Assembly: GCA_949752735.1 (NCBI GenBank)
Contig: OX457038.1
Location: 17,631,081-17,695,080 of the forward strand
Source: Lumbricus terrestris
Lineage: Eukaryota > Annelida > Clitellata > Crassiclitellata > Lumbricidae
Direction: 5' to 3'
Length of the DNA stretch: 64,000 nt
The notes under the pieces were generated by a model. It worked only from the letters and a program-made list of their open reading frames with translations. It searched no databases and was not told where the DNA came from. Positions 32,857 to 45,712 of the stretch are shown piece by piece. Numbering within the stretch: position 1 is the stretch's first letter; every line of letters starts with the position of its first letter. A program made the translations under genes and the position numbers.

Positions 32857-35800
32857 TCAAACAATTCCCATCTCCTGTTTCACCTGTTCCAGAGTCTCTT
32901 CAAATGATGCGACCGGTCGGCTGTGTTTCCGAATAAACTAAACGAAACAACAATCACACACTGTTGTTATGTTGATCTACACAAACAACTTCTACAAATT
33001 AGCCATGCTAGAGTCGGGAGTGCTTCTGAGTACTGGTAGTCCCCTTGAAGAAGCGCTATATAAATTTTTGAATGAATGAAAATAGTCAATGTCATATAAA
33101 ATGTGAACTATTACAAGGTCATCTGTTGCTAAATCTATATCTATAAAGAGACAGCATCACAAGATGGCTATATCCTATGGACTGGTATTCTGGATACTCA
33201 TTAATGATACATATTCATTCGTTCATTCTATGAACTTATTATATAGTGCTTCAAGACATCTACTCAGGAGTGCTCACAGCTCAGCCTGCCCAGCCACAGG
33301 ATACTGGCCTAATAATTATATTACAGCCTGATTTCAGTGTGCCATTGACTGATGCTTTGTACATTAGACACTAACACAGTGGCTCCCAACCTTTTTTGAC
33401 TGTCGGGCCACTTTTTCTAAGTTGGAGGACACGAAGGCCACTTTTTCTTATTTGAAGGACATTAGGGGCCACAAGGCTAAAATTTAATGAACTAAGGGCA
33501 TATAAAATTGTTATAATTGAATAATAAAGGAATGTTTGATGCCATTTAGTAACGTCCAAATAAAATAATTTGTAATAGAAAAGAATTATATATTCTAACC
33601 TGTAAAAATTGTCAAATTTTACACATATTTTTCTTAATTCATTGAGATGCTGCGGGTCATTTTCGTAGGCCTGGCGGGTCACTTTTGGCCCGCGGGCCAC
33701 GGGTTGGGAACCGCTGCACTAACACAATAGAAGTCGTTAATTACGTTTACATAATATTATGAGGCTATAAATTATGATTATTAAGAGGCTATTGTTAACA
33801 TAATACCAAAGCATGAGGCAATTGTTTATGACTTAGTCTAGCAAGCAGCTTCTTGAATAAAGTTATCTAACACTGTTGACTCGAGTTAACCTGTAAGGTT
33901 AGGTTTCCAAATCTGGGATTGCTGTTGTGTTGTAAGAAGTGATTTTTACTTTTTTAGATCATAATTATTGCGCCACTTCTAGATGTGAGATTTCAGGCTA
34001 GATGAATTTAATCTCAAAATTTCCATAATCTCTGTACTGAATTTTGCTGACGACCAGTACACGCTCCTCTTTAAAGGGTTAATAGTATTTAAAGAGTTAA
34101 TAATATTCAAAGGGTTAATAGTATATTTCTACTAAACCGAAGGGTCATAGAGAGACTTGTAAGCAAGCAAACAGGAAAGCCATTAAGCCATGAATTGAAT
34201 AGCTGAATAGACCAAGTTATAATCGAGGTCATGAGATCTGAGAAATATGGTCGAATGAACATGAAGAATTGACTCTTATATGAGGAAGTATGATTATTAT
34301 ATACAAAGGTTCTAGCTGTTGCTTCCTAACAACACTTCCTTTCAATGGAGATTTATGTGCATTGTGCATGCATGTTGCAGTATTAACAGCGAAGAGGAAA
34401 CATGACTCATCATGTCATGAAGCACATACATTGCAATTGCTGATTATAAATCACACACAACATGCTCACCTCCATTATAATATTACAAGCCAACTAATAA
34501 ATCAACAGTAAAAACAATTGTAATGAAATAAATCTTATGCAGCTCATAATTTAATTTAGTATAATGGCTATTCAATGAGTGGTTTGAAGAGAGTTAGCAC
34601 TCATGCATCATAAACACATGATCACTCATTGAAAGCTTTTAGCAAGAAGGCTTGCAACTAGTTTTCTCCATTGACCTTCATGGGTGCCTGCAATTAGGGG
34701 GCAAGAGCCCCTGGAAAAATCACACCTACATATTAACTGCTACTTTTGGTTATAAAAAATTTCTTTGGCTACCCCATTCGTCAGAATCGATTCAGCCGTC
34801 TCTCGATCTATTCTTGACCTGCTCAACCTAGTTGCTGCTTTAACTTGCTTCTAGAACATAGAGATAGGCTTGGTAAAAGATTGGTAAAGCTGACCAGGTA
34901 GTTGGAGCTACTAGACATGACACTGCTAAGAGTCGAGCATAGAAGTACAAGTTAAGCTTCCTTACAGAAGCTGACATCGACGTGAGTTTGAAACGATATA
35001 AACAAAATAACTAATCAAATTTGCTTCTTAAGCTGTAACACATCTAGATCAATATTTGTCAGTAGAAGGAAACTTTAATTTCACTACAGCTCAGGGCTTA
35101 AAGTGTGCCTGGACGGCCATGGACGGCGTCCATGCACTTATTTTAAATTCTGAACGCCGTCCTGCCACTTATTGGCCAGCACTGACTGGAAAGGTAAGGG
35201 GCGTCCAGGTACTTATTTTGGAAAGGTAAGGGGCGTCCAGTCACTTATTTTCCCACAATTTAAGCACTGCTACAACTTCAATGACGCTGATCACACCTAC
35301 TCTAAATACAAGTAATATATATATAAGGCAAATGAAAGCAAAAACAGACCTCCTTGGTTTCCTTCAGAGTCGTATACTTGTAGGCAGATGAGTCGATTGA
35401 ATGGATGAGACCGTAGTGAAGTCTCCGATGGACCGTCATGAACTGCGTCGTCAGTTGCAACTGCTGACGCAACATATCGTTGAGAGCCAACATGGCTGGA
35501 CTGAAATTAGTCAGCGCTAAAACACAGACCAATCCAACCGTTTAAGTTGCACGAAGATACGCATACACTGATCACCACACCTACCATAAATACAAGCAAT
35601 ATAATAATAATAATATACGCTTGCTTGCAATGTAAGGTAATGTAACTGAACACTAAGTGAGCAGCAATTTGGACGGGTTTAAGGTGAACAAAGCAGAAGC
35701 TCACCATGAATTGCTTCCCATAACTCTCCGAAACGTTGACTCAATCTTTTATCCACTAGGCGGTGTTCGTAAAATGAGAAATAAGATTACAGCATGCCAA

Positions 35801-38800
35801 GCACGAATGATATACTGTCAAGTTCATCGCCTGTAATAACTTGCAATCATCCAATCATATACTATGACTTGTAAGACATACTGCGGTGAGTCAGTTTGAA
35901 TTGAAAATAAACTCAAATATATTATACATGTAATTATATGCATATGTATGTCAGTGTGCTGTACACAGTGTACAGTATACTGAAAAGTTCAGCAGGAGCA
36001 AACAATTATCGAAGATAGAGATTCTGAGATTCCCTTAGCAAAGCAACCTTATACACTGTGCAGTATCTTTTTAATTAAAGTACAGCTCATGTTTATTCAT
36101 TCATCCATTCATTCAAGAATTTCTATAACACATCTTCAAGGGAACTACTCAGAAGTGTTCCCGACTCCAGTAGCACGGCAAAAAATCAGCTTGAGTTTAA
36201 TTAAAAAAATGCTTCAGTAAGAGCCCAAAAAGCAGACATAGCCCATTTCAGACCACTGGCCCCACCATCGAAAAGGCTCGATTCTGCATCTATAGTTGCA
36301 GTTCGTGCGAATGGAACCAAGAGCACTCCATCTTACGCAAAGACATTGACAGAGGTCCAAAAACTAAAGAAGAACAAAGATTTGTGAACAAAGAGACAAC
36401 AAACAACATGAAAACATACCATCCAAAGCCTCTGCACTAACAACTGATGTCGATACTCTGGCTGGATCAGCAAAAGCCTGTTTGTACTGAGCGCTGGCCC
36501 ATGCTTCAGGCACTACATCATTAACCCAATGATAGTGTAGACCCACATCCAATCCGGTCTGGACTTCAGAATCTCTTGTTTTCACTTTACGTCTAATGAA
36601 AAATATTCACAAAATTTATTGCATAGACAAAAACATAGTGAAGTTTGACTTCACAAGTCCATCATATGACAGAGATTTGACTTCACAAGCATCAGCCAAT
36701 CATACGACAGAGTTTTGACTTCACAAGCATCAGCCAATCATACGACAGAGTTTTGACCTCACAAGCATTGGCCAATCATACAACAGAGGTTTGACTTCAC
36801 AAGCATTAGCCAATCATACGACAGAGTTTTGACTTCACAAGCATCAGCCAATCATTCGACAGAGTTTTGACTTCACAAGCATCAGCCAATCATACGACAG
36901 AGTTTTTGACTTCACAAGCATTAGCCAATCATACAACAGAGTTTTTGACTTCACAAGCATTAGCCAATCATACGACAGAGTTTTGACCTCACAAGCATTA
37001 GCCAATCACACGACAGAACTTTGACCTCACAAGCATTAGCCAATCACACGACAGAACTTTGACCTCACAAGCATTAGCCAATCATACGACAGAGTTTTGA
37101 CTTCACAGGCATTAACCAATCATACGACAGAGTTTTGACTTCACAAGCATTAGCCAATCATACGACAGAGTTTTGACTTCACAAGCATTAGCCAATCATA
37201 CGACAGAGTTTTGACCTCAAAAGCATTAGCCAAACATACAACAGAGTTTTGACCTCACAAGCATTAGCCAATCATACGACAGAGTTTTGACCTCACAAGC
37301 ATTAGCCAATCATACGACAGAGTTTTGACTTCACAAGCATCAGCCAATCATACGACAGAGTTTTTGACTTCACAAGCATTAGCCAATCATACAACAGAGT
37401 TTTTGACTTCACAAGCATTAGCCAATCATACAACAGAGTTTTTGACTTCACAAGCATTAGCCAATCATACGACAGAGTTTTGACCTCACAAGCATTAGCC
37501 AATCACACGACAGAACTTTGACCTCACAAGCATTAGCCAATCACACGACAGAACTTTGACCTCACAAGCATTAGCCAATCATACGACAGAGTTTTGACTT
37601 CACAAGCATTAACCAATCATACGACAGAGTTTTGACTTCACAAGCATTAGCCAATCATATGACAGAGTTTTGACTTCACAAGCATTAGCCTGGTTTAGCC
37701 AATCATACGACAGAGTTTTGACCTCAAAAGCATTAGCCAAACATACGACAGAGTTTTGACCTCACAAGCATTAGCCAATCGTACAACAGAGTTTTGACCT
37801 CACAAGCATTAGCCAATCGTACGACAGAGTTTTGGCCTCACAAGCATTAGCCAATCATACGACAGTTTTGACTTCACAAGCATTAGCCAATCATACGACA
37901 GAGTTTTGACCTCACAAGCATTAGCCAATCATACGACAGAGTTTTGACCTCACAAGCATTAGCTAATACTACAGCACCCTCCGACTGTTTTGTTTTACAC
38001 AACGGTACATTAAGCTGTAAACAGTTTCGTTCTGGTGGTCAATTTAAACAACTGACTGTAATTCTGCTTGTTTCTTTAACCAGCAGATTACTTAGAAAAT
38101 ATTTAGTCTGCTAATTCATTTTCAATGATGGTAAGTGGACTCAGTTACTAACAGACAGCTTTCCTTTACCTGTCAATTCCACACAGCAGTCCATCAGATA
38201 ATACTCAGAAAAAACCCAATTTTATGCTGCGTGTTTGAAACATTAGTACGCTAATCGGTAAACTCATAGGCGGAGACCTGCGCCGAGAATTGGGGGGGAC
38301 GGAAAGACGCGAGATTTTCCGAAAATTTCTGACGACCGGCGAAATCTCGGAAAATTTTCTATTTTCGCCGCCAAAAAAGTTGATGACCTTTTTTTTTTTT
38401 TTTTTTCAAACAAGTCTTGACGCTCAAACATTGGGGGGGACAAATGCATGGGCCGTCCCCCCCAACACTTTTATTGGGGGGGACCGTCCCCCCCTGTCCC
38501 CCCCTAGGTCTCCGCCACTGGGTAAACTATACACAGAATCTAGCTGTCAGTATCATTTTCGTCATGGGATTATTTCTTAGCGGTTTTAACAGCTCCATTG
38601 CTATAAGATGTTTAATTGAACTTATCCTGGAGTTTTAACCTCTGGATAATTGTCAGCACCGAATTCAGAAACTACAAGAATCGGGCGATGACATGGTAAT
38701 TGTTTACATTGTTGAGATTCCGCTAAAATCAATCGAATTCGATTTGACGAACCTGGATCGATCTTTCGAGTCTGTTGACGGCATCGAACTCTGACTGTCG

Positions 38801-41800
38801 GGATCGTCATCTGTGAACGAACTCCTCCTCGAAGTCGATTCGCTTCCTGGTGACGTATTCGTGAAATCGTCCGAGTAGAATCTCTCGGACGCCGTACTCG
38901 ACCTCCTCGAAGACGAGTCTCGTCTCTGGATCCTGCGTCTGCTCCGTCTTACCACCGACATGCGATCGAAACTCGACGTCACAGAGTCCCCGTCGCTGAG
39001 CGTCTTGACGGTCGACGTCTCTTCAGTGTCGCTGTCTTCCGACGTGTTTCCTTTTGCGTTTGACTCGTCTATTGTTCGAATCGTTCTTTCGATCTCGCTC
39101 TCGCTGTCTGTGACCGTTCGGACCGTCTCGGACCTCGTCGTACGAGAGGCGGATTTCGGGGTCTCTGGACTCGGTGATCTCGATCGAATCTCGGTGAGTT
39201 CGTCCATCAGCCGGACTCTTGATCGACTCGACCTTGGAGTCATTGACCTTGGAGTCGGCGAGAGGATCGACCGGAGTGGCATTGGTGAGATGCCTCCTCG
39301 TGCGGTGTACGGCACAAAGTCGAAGTCGCTCTCGTAGAGGACTTCTGAGATGGGAAGAGGTTCGACGTAATCGTCCTTCGTCGTTCCCAGCAGATCGTCG
39401 ACACTGTGCAAGCCAAACTGGCTAAGCACGTCGTCGGCCTGTTCCTTCTTGCGTCCAACGCTAGCGGATCTCTCGCGTACGTCCCTCCCTTTGGCACTCT
39501 TAAACTGATTGGCAGCTTTACTTTTCTGTGGTGTTACACTTCTTGAGTTTTTGTGCGTCTCAGTCGTCGTTTTAGTCATGTCTTGCAATGAAGCTAAGTC
39601 CAATACGTTAACTGAAATAAAAGAATTCACCCTTATCACATGAATTTGTACTGAACACATGCATCATAATCATTGTACACTTGCATACTGCGTGTTGTTT
39701 GTGTCAGCCACAGCTGATTTTCCAAAAACTCAGTACTACAACTTCTGAAAATACTCATCAGGCAGCTTGCTAATTATGCAAACATTAATATTCCACCTCT
39801 GTGCAACCAATTCCGTCTCAAAATTAATGGCACGCAAGCCTAGCATATGATAAGGACTCAATTACTTAATTAACTGTAACCATCACATTTATAATGACTA
39901 TTAAGTATTTTTCAGCTAGGGACCACCGATGTTTTTTGTTACCACTCAGACCACTAATTAATGGTAATCACTAGACTAGTGAGAAATAAGACTTCAGTTT
40001 CATGATTAGTAATGCACAAAAATAACTAAATAAACAAATAAATGATATGTATTCAAGAGATTTTCTTCTAAACTATAGTGTAACCACTTTCTTACACAAA
40101 AACCTACTTTTCATGACTAAGTTAACAATTACTCATTTCTAAGTCTGGAGACTCATAAACAGCATAATTTTTTTTATTATGTAATACAGGACAAGATCTC
40201 TGAACTGACTATAACCACCTCACCATCTCTTCTCCCACGAACAAGGACCATTTTGGCACAAACTACTGGCATGTATTTGCCACCAGTGAGTCTGCACCGT
40301 GGGGGATGCTAGCCCCTCTTTTGTCCACGTATTGGTCCATACTTCCAGAACAATTGAGCCTAACTGTATGCAGCTTGCCAGGTAAATCTCAGCACTGCCT
40401 TGAACACTTCATTGCAAGAATTAATGTCACTGTGCTGGTAAAATAAGTTGAAAAGAAGATTTGCTCACACTTAAAGCTATCTGGATCGGCTTCACTGATG
40501 CTTCGGTCCACGTGGTCGCCGTCTGTTTCGTTATCCTTCGGCTTTGTGTCGGAACCGCTCTTCATCGACTCCTTTCACAACGTAACAACAGAGTCTTATA
40601 TAACATTCTAATTGTACACCTTTTCCAATCCAGGTGCAAATTATTAAGGCAACTTATGATGCAAGTCAATGTAACTATCACCCCAATGGTGATGGCATCA
40701 TTAATTCATTATGTTAATATCATTAAACAATTAAACAATGTCAGGACTGCCTTCACTTCACTTCACACATACAAGGTCCAAGACTTGTGTGAATCTGAGG
40801 TGTAGTTAGTCAGTCACCTGGTGAAGATTCGTTAGATTTCCCCGATTTAGAAAATCATTGAAAAACAGTAAATTCTGCTGAAATATAGAAGAACTTTCTT
40901 CGCTACAAAAAAATAGACAATGCCTTCTTGTGCCTGGAAGAAAAGGTTCTTTTCTAGACGATCATTTTGATTTTGTCTGAATCTGCTGGATCTCACAACT
41001 CTACTTCAGAATGAGGTGACCTACTAGTAAGTAAGTGTTAACAAACTGTTTGTCTTGTGCATCTGCATTGTCTAGGTTACAGGTGACGCAAGATTTTAAA
41101 CAATATGCTAAGTGGTCAAATCACAGAACACAACATGTATCATTCCACACTGTCTATGTTCCATCAGAGGATTGACCAATCAAGGAGACGCAGTGGTCTT
41201 ATGTCATACTGATGTCATCATGATGTCAGAACAATGATGATAAGTCATTGTCTCAGAAATTTATAGCATACATCTAATACCAGCATTTCGCAGAGTTCAT
41301 TTGTAGATATTTGGACGGATTGTTTGTATGTATGCAAGTATCTAAATGGATACTGAGTATCTTGCACAGGCGCTATATAAACTTATGTGATTTACAGAGC
41401 GCCTTGCAATAACCTCACAAAGGTGCTTAGTATAGCTACCCGACAGTTCTAAACAAGTGTGACTTAAAGCCTCTTGTCACCTCCCAAGCTCTTCTCAATT
41501 TCACAAACTGTTGAAGACTGTTTTTTTCCGCTTGATCTCGGCCGGGAGCGCCTCCGAGTAGGTACCTTGAACGGGCGCTATATAAATTGCGATTGATTGA
41601 TTGAAAGACATCCCCTTTTAGCCATGGCAAAATCAATCTAAAGCGCAGTTAGGACAATAAAGCACAAAAAGCATACAGCTGTGACCTTAAGAGATTACGA
41701 GATGTTTTAGATGGAAATATCGAAGACCTTGGACTTAGTCCTCGAAGGTGTCCTTCGACCAGAGCTGCCACCAGACAGGCCACCGATGAATTCAGCCAAC

Positions 41801-44491
41801 GATTCCTCATCAGTGTCTAGTACAACTTCGGTCGAATGGCGTGCGGCACTTTCCAGTTTAAACAATGAAGAACGCTGCTTCCCTGCAAAGAAATTCAGAA
41901 CTCTGTAGAGCACCAATAGCAACCATGGCAACTGATCTAGAAATGTGTTTTTCAGGCTGTGCTGGAAAAATTATGTAAGCAGAATTATGCAAAACACTAT
42001 GTGCAGTGAAGAATATGAAATCGTATTCTCTCTAACTCAGTAGGAACCAATTGTTAACACTAATAACCTTACTACAACCATGAACCATTTAACAAAGATA
42101 TGGATACTGACAGAATAGAGAGGCCAGAAATAGCTAGAAATATATATTTGATAGAGGCACTAGTGAAATGCTTCTATTTCACCACATCAGATTTCAAAGA
42201 ACAAACTCAATCACGCCTTTGGAAATAATCACCTTTGGCTGGAGACTCGACTTTTTTCATTTCTTGAGATGCTATCTCTGGATCCTTTCCATCTGGGATG
42301 GAGATCGGTGTCTTAAGGAACCTGTTGCCACTTCTTCCAATCTTCATTGATCCACTGTCCTCTTCATCGTTGTTCTTTGGTGATTTCTTAGCATTCTTTG
42401 GCAAAGTTTTGGCGGCTGGTGATTTCACTGAAGCAACAGAATCTTCAAAGACAAAGACAAATACTAACTGTCATGCAATCAGTCAGCCTATGGACATTCA
42501 TATTCTATAATTAGAATTCATATTCATATATATTCATTGTAGAATAAGATTAACAATAAGACAATTGCGCAGTTAGTTAAATGACTCTCCACTGCTATAA
42601 ATTCAATAAATTGCTGCTCTTCGAAGCAATACACAACAATATTGTAGTCCTAACTAAGACCAGTGCTAGCACATGCAAAAGATTCATCTGCAGCATTTAC
42701 AAGCTGATGGCTTGTAGCCACCATCAAATAAAAAAAGACCCACAAGTTTTTTTAACCCTTGCAATGCGAGATATCTTGTTTTATCTAATTTGTGATAAAT
42801 TACATGTATTTCTTAGTCACAAAGAAGTCTACAATAACAACCAAAACATCCATATTAATATTATATGAAGCATCTCAATTAGAAGGACATATATAAACCC
42901 AACTATTAGTGAAGAAAGGCTACTGTGTTCATGTTTTCAAGTATATGTGTACCAGTAAAAGGTCACCATACCAAAAATGAAGACTTCAGTGAGCATGTTG
43001 TGTCATTATCACTATCGACTGCAGCTGAGATTGTCAATATCTGCCAATGTTCTCATTCCATGAACAAAGACCAAACTAGTCTTAAGGCCTTTCAGCTTGA
43101 TGGTCATATACAATTGTGCAACATGCATGCAGAATAGTATCCTTTTTAAAAACACTGTGGTATTGCATAAATTAACAATACCACAGAGTGGAACAGAGGT
43201 TAAACTGAAAATCCAAACTATTCCTTCCAAAAAAAAAGACATTTTCAATCCAAAGGCAACGCCAAAAAGAAAAGTTTTAAACTACTAAAAGAGACAAGAA
43301 ACTGTACACTAGGTAATAACCAACCGCAAACTATGTTGGTTGGCAGCTACAGCAGTCATCTACACCTACCAACTGAAGATGCTGGTCTGTTTTTCTTTAG
43401 CTCCTTCACATCTGCCAGAATGTCTTCATCCAGACTCAGACTCAGATTCAGGTCGCTGTCGCTGGTCGGTTCTGGCTCAGCGATTTTACCGCTTCTGCCA
43501 TATTTCTTCGTAAACGCCTCCACTCTGTGCAGAGTCGGTGACTGGTCCGCTGCTTTACCTCTCCCTTTGTTCGACTCCATCTTTGCTGAATTCACTGTAG
43601 AAGCCGGTTTCCCTGCAGCAGCAGCAGCAGCAGGTGTTGATGGCTTCTTAAGAAATCTGTTGGCGCTGACTGTGGCTGTTGACTTCACCGGAGTCGCTTT
43701 AGAAGCTTCTCCATCCGAATCATCTCCTGCATTGCTCGCTTCCGTTCTTTCAGTCTGCTTTGCTGTTTTTTGACTGAGCATCTTGAGGTAAGACTGAAAA
43801 GAACAGTTCTAGCTTTATATTTTTTGAAATCTCTGCCAACATCTTCTGATGAAATGAAGTAGGTTCATTCAGCTCAGACCATTTTCATATGTGATAATTA
43901 AGCTAACTTTGCCTGGACTTACCAAGTAATATTATAGGACAAGTCTGAGAAAACATCTTCCTTCTATAAATGATATGTCAAAGAAGAATGGCCAGACACA
44001 CACTGAATAAGAAAATTAATTACATGAAAGACTACATTGAGTGACATCATTTACTCATGAATTGTATGCTACAAGAAACTCATGCAGTACAATGCTGCCT
44101 CTGCAGCCAGGACCTCATAATGAGGTCAGGACCTCATAATGAGATCATGCCATAAACAATAAGTTAATTTTCTTATGGCATGAGTAATTTATAAGTAAAG
44201 TTTCTAAACACAAATTAATTTTTACAATGTATGTTCTTGACTGTGCTATGTCATAATTCAGGTTTATAATGAGCCCTGTTAAAACAAGTCTCTAGTGTAT
44301 ATAATTGCTAACAGAAATGCAAACGAACTTACAGAAACACCATCGTCATCATCTTCTCCATTGATGTCGTCGTCACTGGCACCAGCGCCCTTGCCTGCAT
44401 AGTCTCCTCTCAGCTGCTTTGAGACCTTCTCCAGAAGTTTCGAAGTTGTCTTACCCGGTCGAAGGCCAGAACGGAGTCCCAAAGAAGTCAT
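32857..44491 (-). CDS. C19orf44: C19orf44-type protein (DUF4614), nine coding exons, 791 aa
   Basis: Exons, minus strand 5' to 3': 44491-44333, 43793-43370, 42442-42233, 41882-41728, 40571-40469, 39611-38708, 36592-36420, 35516-35350, 32937-32857. All borders are GT-AG, phases agree at every junction, and 2376 nt end in TGA. The identification rests on the C-terminal part (from residue 652). SEVQTGLD, VVSAEALD, LTNFSPAMLALNDMLRQQL and FIRKHSRPVASFEETLEQV line up with human C19orf44 as I recall it (VQTPD, VISADAIEA, LTAYSPAVLALHDVLKQQL, YIRCHRPAPLTMEDALEEV). DTDEESLAEFIGGL matches its Asp/Glu patch. The rest is Ser/Thr/Arg-rich and probably disordered. Molecular function is unknown. The introns hold MITEs, SINE pieces and a minisatellite. 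The donors of exons 4 and 8 (GTCTTC, GTCTGT) are weak. Confidence 0.85.
33007..33080 (+). repeat. SINE-like fragment with GCGCTATATAAA tail
   Basis: gagtcgggagtgcttctgag followed by ccccttgaagaagcgctatataaattt and (gaat)n. Related pieces lie at 33205-33296 and 36098-36178 in reverse orientation. All are inside or beside introns of the C19orf44-type gene. Confidence 0.5.
33205..33296 (-). repeat. SINE-like fragment, reverse orientation
   Basis: It contains cattcgttcattc, tatatagtgcttcaagaca and ctcaggagtgctcacagctc, the reverse complement of the 33007-33080 family, more diverged. Confidence 0.45.
33377..33716. mobile_element. hAT MITE in the last intron of the C19orf44-type gene
   Basis: The ends CAGTGGCTCCCAACC and GGTTGGGAACCGCTG are inverted repeats. 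The perfect 8-bp duplication cactaaca lies at 33369-33376 and 33717-33724. It is 340 bp and noncoding. Confidence 0.9.
35092..35269. mobile_element. Short hAT MITE in the last intron of the C19orf44-type gene
   Basis: The ends CAGGGCTTAAAGTG and AATTTAAGCACTG are imperfect inverted repeats. The flanks ctacagct and ctacaact match at 7 of 8 positions (35084-35091, 35270-35277). Inside are two copies of ggaaaggtaaggggcgtcca. Confidence 0.75.
35705..35755 (-). other. Candidate 51-nt cassette exon of the C19orf44-type gene
   Basis: On the minus strand it is bounded by a pyrimidine-rich stretch ending CCTAG and by the strong donor ATG|GTGAGC. Its length is a multiple of three, and its phase (1 in, 1 out) fits exactly between exons 7 and 8. 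Inclusion would insert VDKRLSQRFGELWEAIH between EALD and ALTNFSP. The human protein, as I recall it, matches the skipped form, so it is probably alternative or lineage-specific. Confidence 0.45.
36098..36178 (-). repeat. SINE-like fragment, reverse orientation
   Basis: The reverse complement reads ggagtcgggaacacttctga, then ttcccttgaagatgtgttatag, closely following 33007-33080. It is just downstream of exon 7 in the intron. Confidence 0.5.
36640..37975. repeat. 38-bp minisatellite, about 35 copies, in intron 6 of the C19orf44-type gene
   Basis: A head-to-tail array of a 38-39-bp unit containing cacaagcattagccaatcat followed by acgacagagttttgac. Each unit holds AGCCAATCA, which matches the CCAAT box. 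Many units carry TGACCTC (a nuclear-receptor half-site in reverse) where others have TGACTTC. Units differ by a few substitutions and by runs of four versus five T. Higher-order copying is visible: a block with CACACGACAGAAC repeats near 37010 and 37505. Frames through it are repeat artefacts. Confidence 0.95.
38265..38520. mobile_element. hAT MITE in intron 6 of the C19orf44-type gene
   Basis: The ends CATAGGCGGAGACCT and AGGTCTCCGCCACTG are inverted repeats with small changes at the left tip. The perfect 8-bp duplication ggtaaact lies at 38257-38264 and 38521-38528. Confidence 0.9.
41340..41617 (+). repeat. SINE-like or LINE-tail repeat with GGCGCTATATAAA motif
   Basis: Two copies of a GGCGCTATATAAA end motif (near 41369 and 41574), the second followed by (ttga)n. 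It lies in intron 4 of the C19orf44-type gene. The source element is not identified. Confidence 0.4.
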
Positions 44492-44833
44492 TTTAGAGCT
44501 CTGGCAATGTAAGGCAGAAGAACAATAACTATGAAAGACTGAATTCAGTGACCATTAAATCATGCATAATCAGCAATCTGTCTCATATTAAGTGCAGATA
44601 GGATTAAAAAATCTGATCCAGAAGGTGGCTGCCGCCAAGCTGCAGCTTGGCGACAAGAGGACCTGACAAAATCTAGTGTAAAACATACTCAAAATAGGCA
44701 AACGAATATGTCTCCTATAATGCCTGAATATTGGTTTATCTACTCTACTCTTAAGACTGTTCTCTTTAGCCGGGGGGGGTCCGGAATTGGCGTTGTAAGG
44801 GTCTGTTTGGTTCAAATTACGCGTCTTGAGGAT

Positions 44834-45712
44834 CAGGCCCGGATTTAGGGGTGGGCACAAGGGGCCAGTGCCCACGAGCCTCCACCACATAGGGGCCTCC
44901 ACCACACAAAGAAGAATTTTTTACAGACTTTTTATTACTGTGCACTGCCCACAGATACAATTTCACGCAACTATTTTAAGCAAAGAAACAATAATTATTG
45001 AAAGAAACGTGAAAGCCTGAGAGGTCAGAAATTAGTTTCTCTTGGTTATGAAGTCATGTCAAATTAAATGAAACTTTGCGTGTTTCTTCTGGGCAAATTC
45101 GGTCACCAGATCATTAAAGTTAATTTCACGCAGAAGGTCTGATTCTATGCTCATCAGAGCCAGATGGGACAACCTATCATTGCCCATCGATGTGCGCGAA
45201 GTCTATTCTTAATCAGTTTCATTTTGAAGAATGAACGTTCCGCAGTACAGTTATATACTGACCATGAGCACCAGATACATGCGGAGATAGCAGGAAATGA
45301 TCCCTGAACGTGTTTATCATGTTTCAGCTGATACATGAAATTCTCGAAAGAGACATCCAGAGCTTGACTCGGGTTCTACTGTAAGTAAGATAGCCCCTCC
45401 CACTTCTGGCTTGACTGAACCAGGAGTGATCCAGCACTTAGGCCATTTAGTGTTAAGCAACCAGTTTTACAGCATAGGCTATATGCCGCTACAGCCTACA
45501 CGTATGTCATGGAGATCAGCCTAAACTTTATATTTTGGAAGGCCTATCCTGCTGCAAGTTGTAGGTGAGGCGCCCTAGTGACGGCATTGCTGTGGTACGT
45601 ACGTACGTACGTACGGCACCATTAAAATTGATTTTTGTTACTATTATCCTATGTCCATTGGGCCTCCACCACAGCGGTGCACATGGGCTCCACCAAAGTA
45701 AATACGGCCCTG
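44834..45712 (-). mobile_element. Internally deleted hAT element
   Basis: The ends CAGGCCCGGATTTAGGGG and GTAAATACGGCCCTG are inverted repeats. The perfect 8-bp duplication ttgaggat lies at 44826-44833 and 45713-45720. Inside is the C-terminal end of a hAT transposase on the minus strand. The left end is about 340 bases upstream of the C19orf44-type start codon, so it may sit in its promoter. Confidence 0.9.
45059..45336 (-). pseudogene. hAT transposase dimerisation-domain remnant, frameshifted
   Basis: The minus strand gives NCTAERSFFKMKLIKNRLR and, after a frameshift, LALMSIESDLLREINF and a stop. This is the conserved C-terminal hAT dimerisation signature. The catalytic part is missing, so it is inactive. 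Confidence 0.75.

Noticed and set aside
35940..35980. Palindrome ctgtacacagtgtacag
   Set aside because: Unlike the two at 48.3-48.5 kb, it has no flanking direct repeats, so nothing suggests an insertion.
37302..37502. Repetitive 66-aa frame
   Set aside because: A product of the 38-bp repeat; stops are lacking only by chance where units change length.
36640..37975. Regular repeats that might suggest a CRISPR array
   Set aside because: The units are directly contiguous with no unique spacers, and the locus is in an intron of an animal gene; it is a minisatellite.
38960..39425. + strand frames of 125 and 68 aa
   Set aside because: Antisense to exon 6 of the C19orf44-type gene.
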